6,491 bases of DNA from an uncultured Eubacteriales bacterium (lineage in GTDB: Bacteria > Bacillota > Clostridia > Lachnospirales > Anaerotignaceae): positions 1 to 6,491 of the forward strand of contig CABPCX010000115.1 in the NCBI GenBank assembly GCA_902406135.1. The letters are read 5' to 3'. Position numbers and translations under genes: made by a program. Numbering within the stretch: position 1 is the stretch's first letter; every line of letters begins with the position of its first letter. The notes under the pieces are model-generated. The model saw nothing but the letters and a program-made list of their open reading frames with translations, was not told where the DNA came from and did no database searches. Of the stretch, positions 1 through 4,890 are shown in pieces.

Positions 1-336
1 AAATAAAATCAGCTCTTTGGGAAAAATATATAATGATGTGCGGATGCAGCTGTGCTTTCATATACTATGACTGTGCAACGGGAGAGATACAGAAAGACCC
101 TGAAAAACTTGAGTTTTTAAGGGGTATATATTCGGATTTAAAGAGAATAGCAGACCACGCAGGCGTTAAAGTAAACGAAAAAATAGTTGATAATTATATG
201 GATATATTTATGAAAAATCCTCCCGAGTCCATTTCGTCCCTCTACAGAATATGACGCTATAATCGGCGGAGGAATAAGACTCGCCCAAAAGTACGGTGCA
301 GATGTACCGTATATGATTAAGGTATATAAAAAGTGA
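1..336 (+). pseudogene. panE: 3' end of a ketopantoate reductase gene, frameshifted (panE/apbA-like)
   Basis: Only the C-terminal domain is in the window; the reading frame is already open from position 3, so the ATG at 33 is internal and the gene begins off the left edge. The family (2-dehydropantoate 2-reductase) reduces ketopantoate to pantoate with NADPH in the cytosolic pathway to pantothenate and coenzyme A. Visible hallmarks are a W-E-K motif at 18-26, which should hold the catalytic lysine, then a YDCATGEIQKDP stretch, and PPESISSLYR just before a premature TGA at 252-254. The rest of the domain continues in the +1 frame from about 244 as TEYDAIIGGGIRLAQKYG to a TGA at 334-336; this segment carries the glutamate expected to be catalytic (codon 247-249). 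From memory of E. coli PanE, about eight residues are missing between the SSL and TE motifs, which points to a small deletion rather than a single-base slip. Related oxidoreductases of the same fold cannot be excluded because the N-terminal NADPH domain is not seen. Confidence 0.8.
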
Positions 337-355
337 AAAAAAGGCAAAAAATGTG

Positions 356-384
356 TTGACAAAGGTATGTGAGGGTGGTATACT
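356..384 (+). promoter_or_regulatory. Strong sigma-A promoter of the infC operon
   Basis: A perfect -35 TTGACA at 356-361 is followed by a 17-bp spacer and a -10 TATACT at 379-384, with a TG one base upstream of the -10 (376-377) that makes it an extended -10. Transcription should start near 391, giving a leader of about 140 nt before infC. The promoter lies 19 bp after the end of the broken panE-like gene, with no terminator seen between them. Confidence 0.87.
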
Positions 385-390
385 ATCACA

Positions 391-507
391 GGTAACAAAG
401 TAGAGGTATCCGCTTCTCACCTTATAACGAGCGAGTTCATAAGGTTAATACTTTTAAAACGATCTAGTTTTGCGTATTAAGTGGATAGTTCTATATCCAC
501 TTTTTTT
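391..507 (+). promoter_or_regulatory. infC-operon leader RNA, probable ribosomal protein L20 leader (attenuator)
   Basis: The leader lies between a strong promoter and infC and ends in an intrinsic terminator. This is the arrangement of the Firmicutes L20 leader, in which excess L20 binds the leader and causes termination before infC-rpmI-rplT. The stretch GAGGTATCCGCTTCTCACC (403-421) looks like the conserved start of that leader family, from memory. Three helices can be drawn. P1 pairs TATCCGCTT (407-415) with AAGTGGATA (479-487), 9 bp with one G-U. P2 pairs CCTTAT (420-425) with ATAAGG (439-444). P3 pairs TAATAC (446-451) with GTATTA (474-479) plus AAAAC (456-460) with GTTTT (467-471). Base 479 can serve P1 or P3, not both. 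P1 uses the 5' arm of the terminator, so P1 and the terminator exclude each other. The assignment to L20 rests on context and remembered sequence, not on a covariance search. Confidence 0.8.
481..507 (+). terminator. Intrinsic terminator of the infC leader (attenuator)
   Basis: GTGGATA (481-487) pairs with TATCCAC (494-500) around a 6-nt loop and is followed by seven Ts (501-507). Including flanking bases, AAGTGGATA (479-487) can pair with TATCCACTT (494-502). It lies before the infC ribosome binding site, so it must be conditional; the competing partner of its 5' arm is at 407-415. Confidence 0.85.
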
Positions 508-515
508 ATTGCATT

Positions 516-520
516 GGAGG
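516..520 (+). promoter_or_regulatory. infC ribosome binding site
   Basis: GGAGG lies 9 nt before the ATT at 530 but 21 nt before the first in-frame ATG at 542. The spacing therefore selects the AUU start. Confidence 0.85.
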
Positions 521-529
521 TGCTTAACC

Positions 530-1036
530 ATTACTGAATTAATGATTAACGAACAGATCAGAGATAAGGAAGTAAGACTTATCAGCGATACGGGCGAACA
601 GCTCGGCATAGTTTCAAGCAAAGAAGCGCAGAAGCTCGCGGACGAGAGAAAACTTGACCTCGTAAAAATTGCGCCTAACGCAAAACCGCCTGTGTGCCGA
701 ATTATGGACTATGGCAAGTATAAGTTTGATCAGGCTAAGAAAGAAAAGGAAGCCCGTAAAAAACAGAAAACCATAGAAACTAAGGAACTTAGACTTTCCC
801 CCAGTATCGATGACCATGATATTCAGGTTAAGGTTAAGAAGGCCATAGAGTTCCTTAAGAACGGGGACAAAGTTAAAGTAAGTATCCGTTTCAGAGGAAG
901 AGAGCTCGGTCGTACAAGCAGCGGCGAGGCTATACTTGAAAACTTTGCAAGCTCAGTATCCGAGTACGGAGTAGTTGATAAACCTGCTAAAATGGAAGCA
1001 AGAAGCCTTGTAATGTTCCTTGCGCCTAAAGCATAA
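530..1036 (+). CDS. infC: Translation initiation factor IF-3, AUU start
   Basis: IF3 binds the 30S subunit, keeps it apart from the 50S subunit and proofreads start codons and initiator tRNA. Read from the ATT at 530, the protein is 168 residues, the usual length for the family. The N-terminal domain is about residues 4-70, beginning MINEQIRDKEVRL and ending in the IF3 signature KPPVCRIMDYGKYKFDQ (52-68). A lysine-rich linker follows (about 69-82), then the C-terminal domain (about 84-168) with ELRLSPSIDDHD and the IRFRGRELGR motif (119-128) that contacts 16S rRNA. The start is chosen from the GGAGG at 516-520. A TTG at 470 is in the same frame, but it lies upstream of the attenuator, has no ribosome binding site and would add non-conserved residues. 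AUU is the classic infC start and allows IF3 to repress its own synthesis. First gene of infC-rpmI-rplT. Confidence 0.96.
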   Translation: MTELMINEQIRDKEVRLISDTGEQLGIVSSKEAQKLADERKLDLVKIAPNAKPPVCRIMDYGKYKFDQAKKEKEARKKQKTIETKELRLSPSIDDHDIQVKVKKAIEFLKNGDKVKVSIRFRGRELGRTSSGEAILENFASSVSEYGVVDKPAKMEARSLVMFLAPKA

Positions 1037-1068
1037 TTATTTAAACGCACTTAAGGAGGAAATTTGAA

Positions 1069-1269
1069 ATGCCTAAATTAAAAACAAAAAAAGCTGCAGC
1101 AAAACGCTACAGATTAACAGGAACAGGAAAAGTTAAAAGAAACAAATCAAATACACAGCATATCCTTGGCAAAAAATCAACTAAGAGAAAAAGAAATCTT
1201 AGAAAAGCAACAACTGCTGATAAGACTGTAGTAAAGACAATCAAAAAGAAATTAATTCCCTACGCATAA
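1069..1269 (+). CDS. rpmI: Large-subunit ribosomal protein L35 (bL35)
   Basis: This is a small basic protein of the 50S subunit that binds 23S rRNA. The 66 residues match the family length. The sequence has the conserved order [20 protein letters not shown] (1-20), a [17 protein letters not shown] core (about 31-47) and a basic C-terminus ending LIPYA. An AAGGAGGA at 1053-1060 lies 8 nt before the ATG. It sits 32 bp after infC and 28 bp before rplT, in the standard infC-rpmI-rplT order, so translation is probably coordinated along one transcript. Confidence 0.97.
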   Translation: MPKLKTKKAAAKRYRLTGTGKVKRNKSNTQHILGKKSTKRKRNLRKATTADKTVVKTIKKKLIPYA

Positions 1270-1297
1270 TTGACCAAGGATAAGGAGGATTTGAATA

Positions 1298-1651
1298 ATG
1301 GCAAGAGTTAAAGGCGCTTTAAACGCAAGAAAAAGACATAAAAAAGTTTTAAAATTAGCAAAAGGTTATAGAGGAGCAAGATCAAAGCAGTACAGAGTTG
1401 CAAAACAGTCTGTAATGAAGGCTATGAGCTATGCTTTCGCAGGAAGAAAACAGACAAAGAGAGAGTACAGAGCTCTTTGGATAACAAGAATCAATGCTGT
1501 AGCAAGAAAGTATGATATTTCTTACAGCCAGCTTATGCACGGATTAAAGCTTGCTGAAGTTAACGTAAACAGAAAGATGCTCGCTGACCTTGCAGTAAGC
1601 GACGAAGCAGCTTTCGCTAAACTTGTTGAAACAGCTAAAGCTAAACTGTAA
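1298..1651 (+). CDS. rplT: Large-subunit ribosomal protein L20 (bL20)
   Basis: L20 binds 23S rRNA early in 50S assembly and in Firmicutes also represses its own operon through the leader RNA. The 117-residue product is full length. It opens with [20 protein letters not shown], has the extended basic N-terminal arm with [16 protein letters not shown] (about 22-38), and continues into a globular domain with [18 protein letters not shown] (about 50-67) and YSQLMHGL (75-82). AAGGAGG at 1282-1288 lies 9 nt before the ATG. The L20 made here is the likely ligand of the leader at 391-507. No terminator follows directly; the next gene is rpsT. Confidence 0.97.
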   Translation: MARVKGALNARKRHKKVLKLAKGYRGARSKQYRVAKQSVMKAMSYAFAGRKQTKREYRALWITRINAVARKYDISYSQLMHGLKLAEVNVNRKMLADLAVSDEAAFAKLVETAKAKL

Positions 1652-1664
1652 TTTGAAAACAAGA

Positions 1665-1716
1665 GGCCGCAGTGCTGATTGGCGGTCATTAATATAGTGA
1701 TATTCCCTAAATATCA
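1665..1716 (+). promoter_or_regulatory. Tandem stem-loops in the rplT-rpsT spacer (possible rpsT leader)
   Basis: GGCCGC (1665-1670) can pair with GCGGTC (1682-1687), six pairs with one G-U around an 11-nt loop. TGATATT (1698-1704) can pair with AATATCA (1710-1716), seven pairs around a 5-nt loop. Neither is followed by a T-tract, so they do not look like terminators. I see no convincing promoter in the spacer, so rpsT is probably reached from the infC promoter. They could be processing sites or an S20 control element; this is inference. Confidence 0.4.
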
Positions 1717-1744
1717 ATACGTTAATTTATCTGAAGAGAATTTT

Positions 1745-1750
1745 AGGAGG
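1745..1750 (+). promoter_or_regulatory. rpsT ribosome binding site
   Basis: AGGAGG lies 8 nt before the TTG at 1759. No in-frame ATG or GTG is near it, so the ribosome binding site fixes the UUG start. Confidence 0.85.
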
Positions 1751-1758
1751 AACAGAAA

Positions 1759-2019
1759 TTGGCTAATATCAAATCTGCAAAAAAAAGAATAAAAGTTATT
1801 TCAAAGAAAACATTAAGAAATAAAATGATTAAGTCTTCAACAAAGACAGCAGTTAAGAAGGCTATGGCAGCTATCGAAGCTGGAAACAAAGAAGCAGCTG
1901 CAGTTGCTTGCAAAGAAGCTATCGCTGCTATCGACAGAGCATACACAAAAGGAATCTTCCACAAGAATGCTGCTGCAAGAAGAAAATCAACAATCCAGAG
2001 ACTTTACAACGCTATGTAA
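1759..2019 (+). CDS. rpsT: Small-subunit ribosomal protein S20 (bS20), UUG start
   Basis: S20 is a helical 30S protein that binds 16S rRNA. The 86-residue product matches the family length. It begins (M)[12 protein letters not shown], has the basic N-terminal helix followed by [11 protein letters not shown], an alanine-rich middle (about 36-60), and the typical C-terminal block with [13 protein letters not shown] (about 65-77) before QRLYNAM. Translation must start at TTG because the conserved ANIKSA follows immediately and the AGGAGG is correctly spaced. E. coli rpsT also uses UUG, where it takes part in autoregulation. The gene lies 107 bp after rplT without an intervening terminator and ends 8 bp before a strong terminator. 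An rpsT-gpr neighbourhood is also known from Bacillus. Confidence 0.96.
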   Translation: MANIKSAKKRIKVISKKTLRNKMIKSSTKTAVKKAMAAIEAGNKEAAAVACKEAIAAIDRAYTKGIFHKNAAARRKSTIQRLYNAM

Positions 2020-2026
2020 TTATAAG

Positions 2027-2053
2027 AAGGCCCTTCAAAAGAAGGGCTTTTTT
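2027..2053 (+). terminator. Intrinsic terminator after rpsT
   Basis: GCCCTTC (2030-2036) pairs with GAAGGGC (2041-2047) across an AAAA loop, followed by six Ts (2048-2053). The stem can extend through AAG (2027-2029) pairing into the T-tract. It ends the infC-rpmI-rplT-rpsT block. Confidence 0.92.
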
Positions 2054-2068
2054 ATTTTCCTAATATAC

Positions 2069-2113
2069 AAAAAAAGTGAGCCTGAAAGCTTGTATGCTTT
2101 GGCTCACTTTTTT
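2069..2113. terminator. Bidirectional terminator between rpsT and the VanZ-like gene
   Basis: GTGAGCC (2076-2082) pairs with GGCTCAC (2101-2107), with an inner AAAGC/GCTTT stem (2085-2089 with 2096-2100). Seven As precede it (2069-2075) and six Ts follow (2108-2113), so the RNA has a terminator form on either strand. It lies 39 bp past the stop of the minus-strand VanZ-like gene and backs up the rpsT terminator. Confidence 0.88.
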
Positions 2114-2118
2114 ATCGC

Positions 2119-2134
2119 CAAAATCCGGATTTTG
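2119..2134. repeat. Perfect 16-bp palindrome
   Basis: CAAAATCCGGATTTTG is a perfect inverted repeat with no spacer. A CG pair on each side (2116-2117 and 2136-2137) extends it after one mismatch. It lies in the convergent spacer between the bidirectional terminator and the VanZ-like stop codon. With no loop it is more like a dimer-protein site than an RNA hairpin, but its position past both genes argues against an operator. Confidence 0.5.
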
Positions 2135-2151
2135 ACGAAAGGGTAAGGAAT

Positions 2152-2679
2152 CTATATAACGTTGTGGACAACGGATGCTATGCTCAGCACCGCTCCCATA
2201 GGAACGACCGACGCTGCTGAACACACTGTAATAAACCTTCTGGTTTTCTGTTCTGACTCGAGTTTTTCGCTTATATATTCAAAAAGTATTATTCCTAAGT
2301 ATGCACCAAATGCATTCATCATAACATCAGTAATATCGGCAACACCAATTGCAAATATAAACTGTATTGTTTCATAGCAGAGACTTAAAAGAAATGCAGG
2401 CATTACCCTGTATTTTCTGGATAAACCGTTAAGCATAAGTCCTGCATATATTCCAAACGGTATGAAAACAATAATATTGGCGACCATATCAAATTTATCA
2501 AAATATTTTCCTGCGATTATATCATAAAATGGTATAAAGTTTAAAACACGTTCTCTGGCCAGTGTACCAATATTAGCGGGAATAGCCAGCTTGAAAAGCA
2601 CAATCCACGTCAATGCAGCTAAGTAAACCGTAAACAGTATAAATAGCGCTCTGTTGTAATTTCCTTTTTTCCATTCCAT
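2152..2679 (-). CDS. VanZ-like integral membrane protein
   Basis: The 175-residue product matches the VanZ family in motif order. A first membrane span (about 10-32) is followed by an extracytoplasmic-type stretch with NFIPFYDI (47-54). Then come a span with NIIVFIPFGIYAG (68-80), a span with CYETIQFIFAIG (101-112, conserved E103 and Q106), and ADITDVMMNAFGAYLG (114-129, with D115, D118, N122, G125 and G129) leading into another span. A last hydrophobic segment is at about 149-170. VanZ itself gives low-level teicoplanin resistance in enterococci by an unknown route; most family members are uncharacterised, so no function is assigned here. The start is the ATG at 2679, since GGAGG (2688-2692) precedes it by 8 nt; an upstream ATG at 2736 lacks a site. 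It is convergent with rpsT and divergent from gpr. No van resistance genes accompany it. Confidence 0.85.
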   Translation of the reverse strand: MEWKKGNYNRALFILFTVYLAALTWIVLFKLAIPANIGTLARERVLNFIPFYDIIAGKYFDKFDMVANIIVFIPFGIYAGLMLNGLSRKYRVMPAFLLSLCYETIQFIFAIGVADITDVMMNAFGAYLGIILFEYISEKLESEQKTRRFITVCSAASVVPMGAVLSIASVVHNVI

Positions 2680-2889
2680 ATTTTTCACCTCCGTTTTGTA
2701 AGTAGTATAAAATAAAATAATTAAAATAAAGCTCATATAAAGTTTAAGAATTTATAAAAATTCTCCTCAATTTGCTTAAGAAATTTCATTCACTGGCCTT
2801 TTTAAGCCCTTTAGATATGCCTGAAAATGAATATATATGATTTATCGCGGAAAAATATATAAAATAAACACTATAATTCAGGAGGAAAT
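2680..2889. promoter_or_regulatory. Divergent spacer between the VanZ-like gene and gpr
   Basis: This very AT-rich spacer must hold promoters for both genes. For the minus strand, CCTCC at 2688-2692 is the ribosome binding site, and TATACT (complement of 2704-2709) could be a -10, although no matching -35 is seen. AGAATTT (2747-2753) and AAATTCT (2758-2764) form a perfect inverted repeat with a 4-nt centre. It could be an operator or a weak hairpin in the minus-strand leader. For gpr see the separate promoter entry. Confidence 0.4.
2828..2857 (+). promoter_or_regulatory. Possible forespore (sigma-G/F type) promoter of gpr
   Basis: TGAATA (2828-2833) resembles the -35 of forespore sigma factors. 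After 17 bp, AAAAATA (2851-2857) agrees in part with the CATACTA-type -10. The expected biology, gpr made in the forespore, is the main support; the match alone is weak in such AT-rich DNA. Confidence 0.3.
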
Positions 2890-3876
2890 ATGTCAAAGAA
2901 GAAAAAGGCGTTTGCCATAAGAACAGATTTAGCCCTTGAAGCCTGCGAAATGCTGAAAACCAACGAAGATACGGAGATTGACGGCATAGTAAGCAGCGTA
3001 AAGGAAAACAAAGATACAAGTATAACCTGTGTAGATATAATCAATGAGCAGGGAAGCAAAGCCGTCGGAAAGCCCATAGGAAAATATATAACCATAGAGG
3101 ACCAAGGGCTCAGAACAAATAATATTGAAACAAAGGAAAGAATAACAGAAGAGACAACAAAGGCTCTTAAATTATTACTAAAAAATTTCACTGCCGAAAA
3201 TGTACTCATAGCCGGCCTTGGAAACAGATTTATAACCCCGGATGCCCTGGGACCAAAGGTAGTCTCAGGAATACTGGTAACACGTCATATAAAGGATACA
3301 CTGCCGGAAGAAATGAAAAATAAAGTAAATTCGGTGTCAGCCATAGCACCGGGAGTAATGGGCATAACCGGCATTGAAACGGCAGAAGTCCTTGCCGGAA
3401 TAGCAAAAAAAGCTAAACCGGACCTGATTATTGCCGTTGATGCCCTTGCGGCACGGAAATTCAGCAGAGTAAATGCCGTCATACAGATGACAGACAGCGG
3501 TATAAGTCCGGGAGCAGGAGTAGGAAACAAGCGTGCAAAAATAAATAAAAAAAGTATGGGAGTGCCTGTCATAGCAATAGGAGTGCCTACGGTTGTGGAT
3601 GCCGCTACCCTCGTAAATGACACCATGGACAGGATATTGGACGAAATGAAGGCTGCTTCGGAAAATAAGGCCTTTTATGAAATGCTGGACAGCATCCAGA
3701 CAGATGACAGATATACTCTTATAAATGACCTGCTTACGCCCTATGCGGAAAATATGTTTGTAACTCCCAAGGAAGTAGACTCTGTCATTGACAGGCTGGC
3801 AGATATAATTTCATCAGCCATAAATGCGGCCCTTCAGCCGGGGCTTAAAAAAGATGATATAAATATGTATATTTAA
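2890..3876 (+). CDS. gpr: Germination protease GPR (peptidase family A25)
   Basis: GPR is made as a zymogen in the forespore, matures by autoprocessing, and on germination cuts small acid-soluble spore proteins, freeing spore DNA and supplying amino acids. The 328 residues fit the family. The N-terminus has a lysine-rich propeptide and the site IRTD-LALE (10-17), where cleavage after D13 is expected because processing sites resemble the SASP target. Family motifs follow in order: AGLGNRFITPDALGP (108-122), APGVMGITGIET (153-164), IAVDALAARK (181-190) and TDSGISPGAGVGNKR (201-215). D118 and D184 correspond to the two aspartates proposed as catalytic in Bacillus GPR. AGGAGG at 2880-2885 lies 4 nt before the ATG. 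In Bacillus gpr is followed by spoIIP; here a lipoprotein gene follows instead, behind its own promoter. No terminator is seen after gpr. Confidence 0.96.
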   Translation: MSKKKKAFAIRTDLALEACEMLKTNEDTEIDGIVSSVKENKDTSITCVDIINEQGSKAVGKPIGKYITIEDQGLRTNNIETKERITEETTKALKLLLKNFTAENVLIAGLGNRFITPDALGPKVVSGILVTRHIKDTLPEEMKNKVNSVSAIAPGVMGITGIETAEVLAGIAKKAKPDLIIAVDALAARKFSRVNAVIQMTDSGISPGAGVGNKRAKINKKSMGVPVIAIGVPTVVDAATLVNDTMDRILDEMKAASENKAFYEMLDSIQTDDRYTLINDLLTPYAENMFVTPKEVDSVIDRLADIISSAINAALQPGLKKDDINMYI

Positions 3877-3917
3877 GTATAATGTAAGAATAAAAGCCTA
3901 TGTTTTTCAAAATACCC

Positions 3918-3946
3918 TTGAAATAAGCAAAGTTATAAAATATAAT
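3918..3946 (+). promoter_or_regulatory. Sigma-A promoter of the lipoprotein/ABC-F operon
   Basis: TTGAAA (3918-3923), a 17-bp spacer and a perfect TATAAT (3941-3946) predict a start near 3953 and a leader of about 37 nt. It lies 41 bp after gpr, so the downstream genes can be expressed in vegetative cells independently of gpr. Confidence 0.85.
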
Positions 3947-3989
3947 AATTTGTATGTTTGCGTAAATACAGCTAAAAGGGTGATGAACA

Positions 3990-4865
3990 ATGAAAGATAG
4001 TGCAAAAACTTTGGCTATTGTTTTTGCTTTAGTTATAACTGCCGCTCTTTCAGGCTGTTCATCCAAAAAAGATACTTCATATTTTTATGATGTTGTGGAT
4101 GCGACCTCAGCGGTACAGTCCTATGAAGGAGTTACCGAGTTAAATATTAAAGGCTTTTACGGAGATGATGAAATAACGGTAAACCTTATGAGAGATATGT
4201 CTCTTATAGTTGAGCCATTTTTCGCTGATATTAGCGAAAAGTCATCTATCTGTTATTCCGAAAACGAGCCTGAGGTCAAAACCGCAAGACTTGTAGTTGA
4301 CTCAACAGACAGTGCCGATATGGTATATCTCTATGATAACGATAAATGGCTTAAAGAATCGGTAACCGTTGAAGATTTAAGAAACGAGGTATCCAAGTGC
4401 GATGTCATCGAAAGCGGCATAATGCTTATGAAGTCCGCCTATGACATTCAAAAACTTGGCAGTGAAGAAATCAACGGTGAAAAAGCAGATGTTTACGAAG
4501 GTCTGATACCCAATGTAATGATTGCGGATGTTCTTGACATTACAGGTGCTGCCTATAAATTTAAGACAGACTGGGATTCATCTTACTATGAAAACTCAGG
4601 CGACCTTCCAGTTACGCTTTGGGTCAACAGCGAAAATATAATTATCGGGTATGAACTTGATATAACGAATGTCATGCAGAATATCGTTGACAGATTTTAT
4701 GAAGAAAACGATTTATCGGACACCTATGAGGATATTAAGTTTGAATCTTTCAAAGCAAAGGGCACTGTCAGTGAATACAATAATGAGATAGAAAGAGCAA
4801 TTCCCGAAGAAGCTTTGAATGCCGATTATTTTACCGCAGACGATGTAAATTTAGAAAATCAATAA
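3990..4865 (+). CDS. Predicted lipoprotein of unknown function
   Basis: The 291-residue product has a classic lipoprotein signal: a short charged start (MKDSAK), a hydrophobic span (about 7-20) and the lipobox LSGC with the acylated cysteine at residue 23. A serine/lysine tether (SSKKD) follows. It should therefore be anchored on the outer face of the cytoplasmic membrane. The mature part is acidic and lacks further membrane spans. It alternates beta-prone stretches such as VTELNIKGFYGDDEITVNLM, a central segment with MVYLYDNDKWLKESVT, and KLGSEEINGEKADVYEG, which recalls the LolA/LppX-like fold of clostridial lipoproteins; this is a weak impression, not an identification. AAGGGTGA (3976-3983) lies 6 nt before the ATG; an ATG at 3983 is out of frame. 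It sits behind its own promoter and only 25 bp before the ABC-F gene, so the two are probably co-transcribed. Confidence 0.8.
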   Translation: MKDSAKTLAIVFALVITAALSGCSSKKDTSYFYDVVDATSAVQSYEGVTELNIKGFYGDDEITVNLMRDMSLIVEPFFADISEKSSICYSENEPEVKTARLVVDSTDSADMVYLYDNDKWLKESVTVEDLRNEVSKCDVIESGIMLMKSAYDIQKLGSEEINGEKADVYEGLIPNVMIADVLDITGAAYKFKTDWDSSYYENSGDLPVTLWVNSENIIIGYELDITNVMQNIVDRFYEENDLSDTYEDIKFESFKAKGTVSEYNNEIERAIPEEALNADYFTADDVNLENQ

Positions 4866-4890
4866 ACAAAAGACTAGGAGAATTTTAACT

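Noticed and set aside
33..254. A complete 73-residue ORF from the ATG at 33
   Set aside because: The frame is open upstream to the window edge and the upstream residues fit the ketopantoate reductase domain, so this is the interior of a larger gene ended early by a frameshift.
470..529. N-terminal extension of IF3 from TTG at 470
   Set aside because: It lies across the leader hairpins and terminator, has no ribosome binding site, and encodes residues unlike any IF3 N-terminus.
1904..2146. 80-residue plus-strand ORF
   Set aside because: It overlaps the end of rpsT out of frame and runs through two terminators; no ribosome binding site or recognisable sequence.
2680..2736. Upstream start for the VanZ-like protein at 2736
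   Set aside because: The extra residues are encoded across the GGAGG that properly serves the ATG at 2679, and no site precedes 2736.
2872..2877. TATAAT as a -10 box for gpr
   Set aside because: Transcription would start inside the ribosome binding site at 2880-2885, so it could not give a translatable gpr message.
3904..3923. TTTCAA/TTGAAA inverted repeat after gpr as a terminator
   Set aside because: The stem is short and all but AT-only, has no T-tract, and its right arm is the -35 box of the next promoter.
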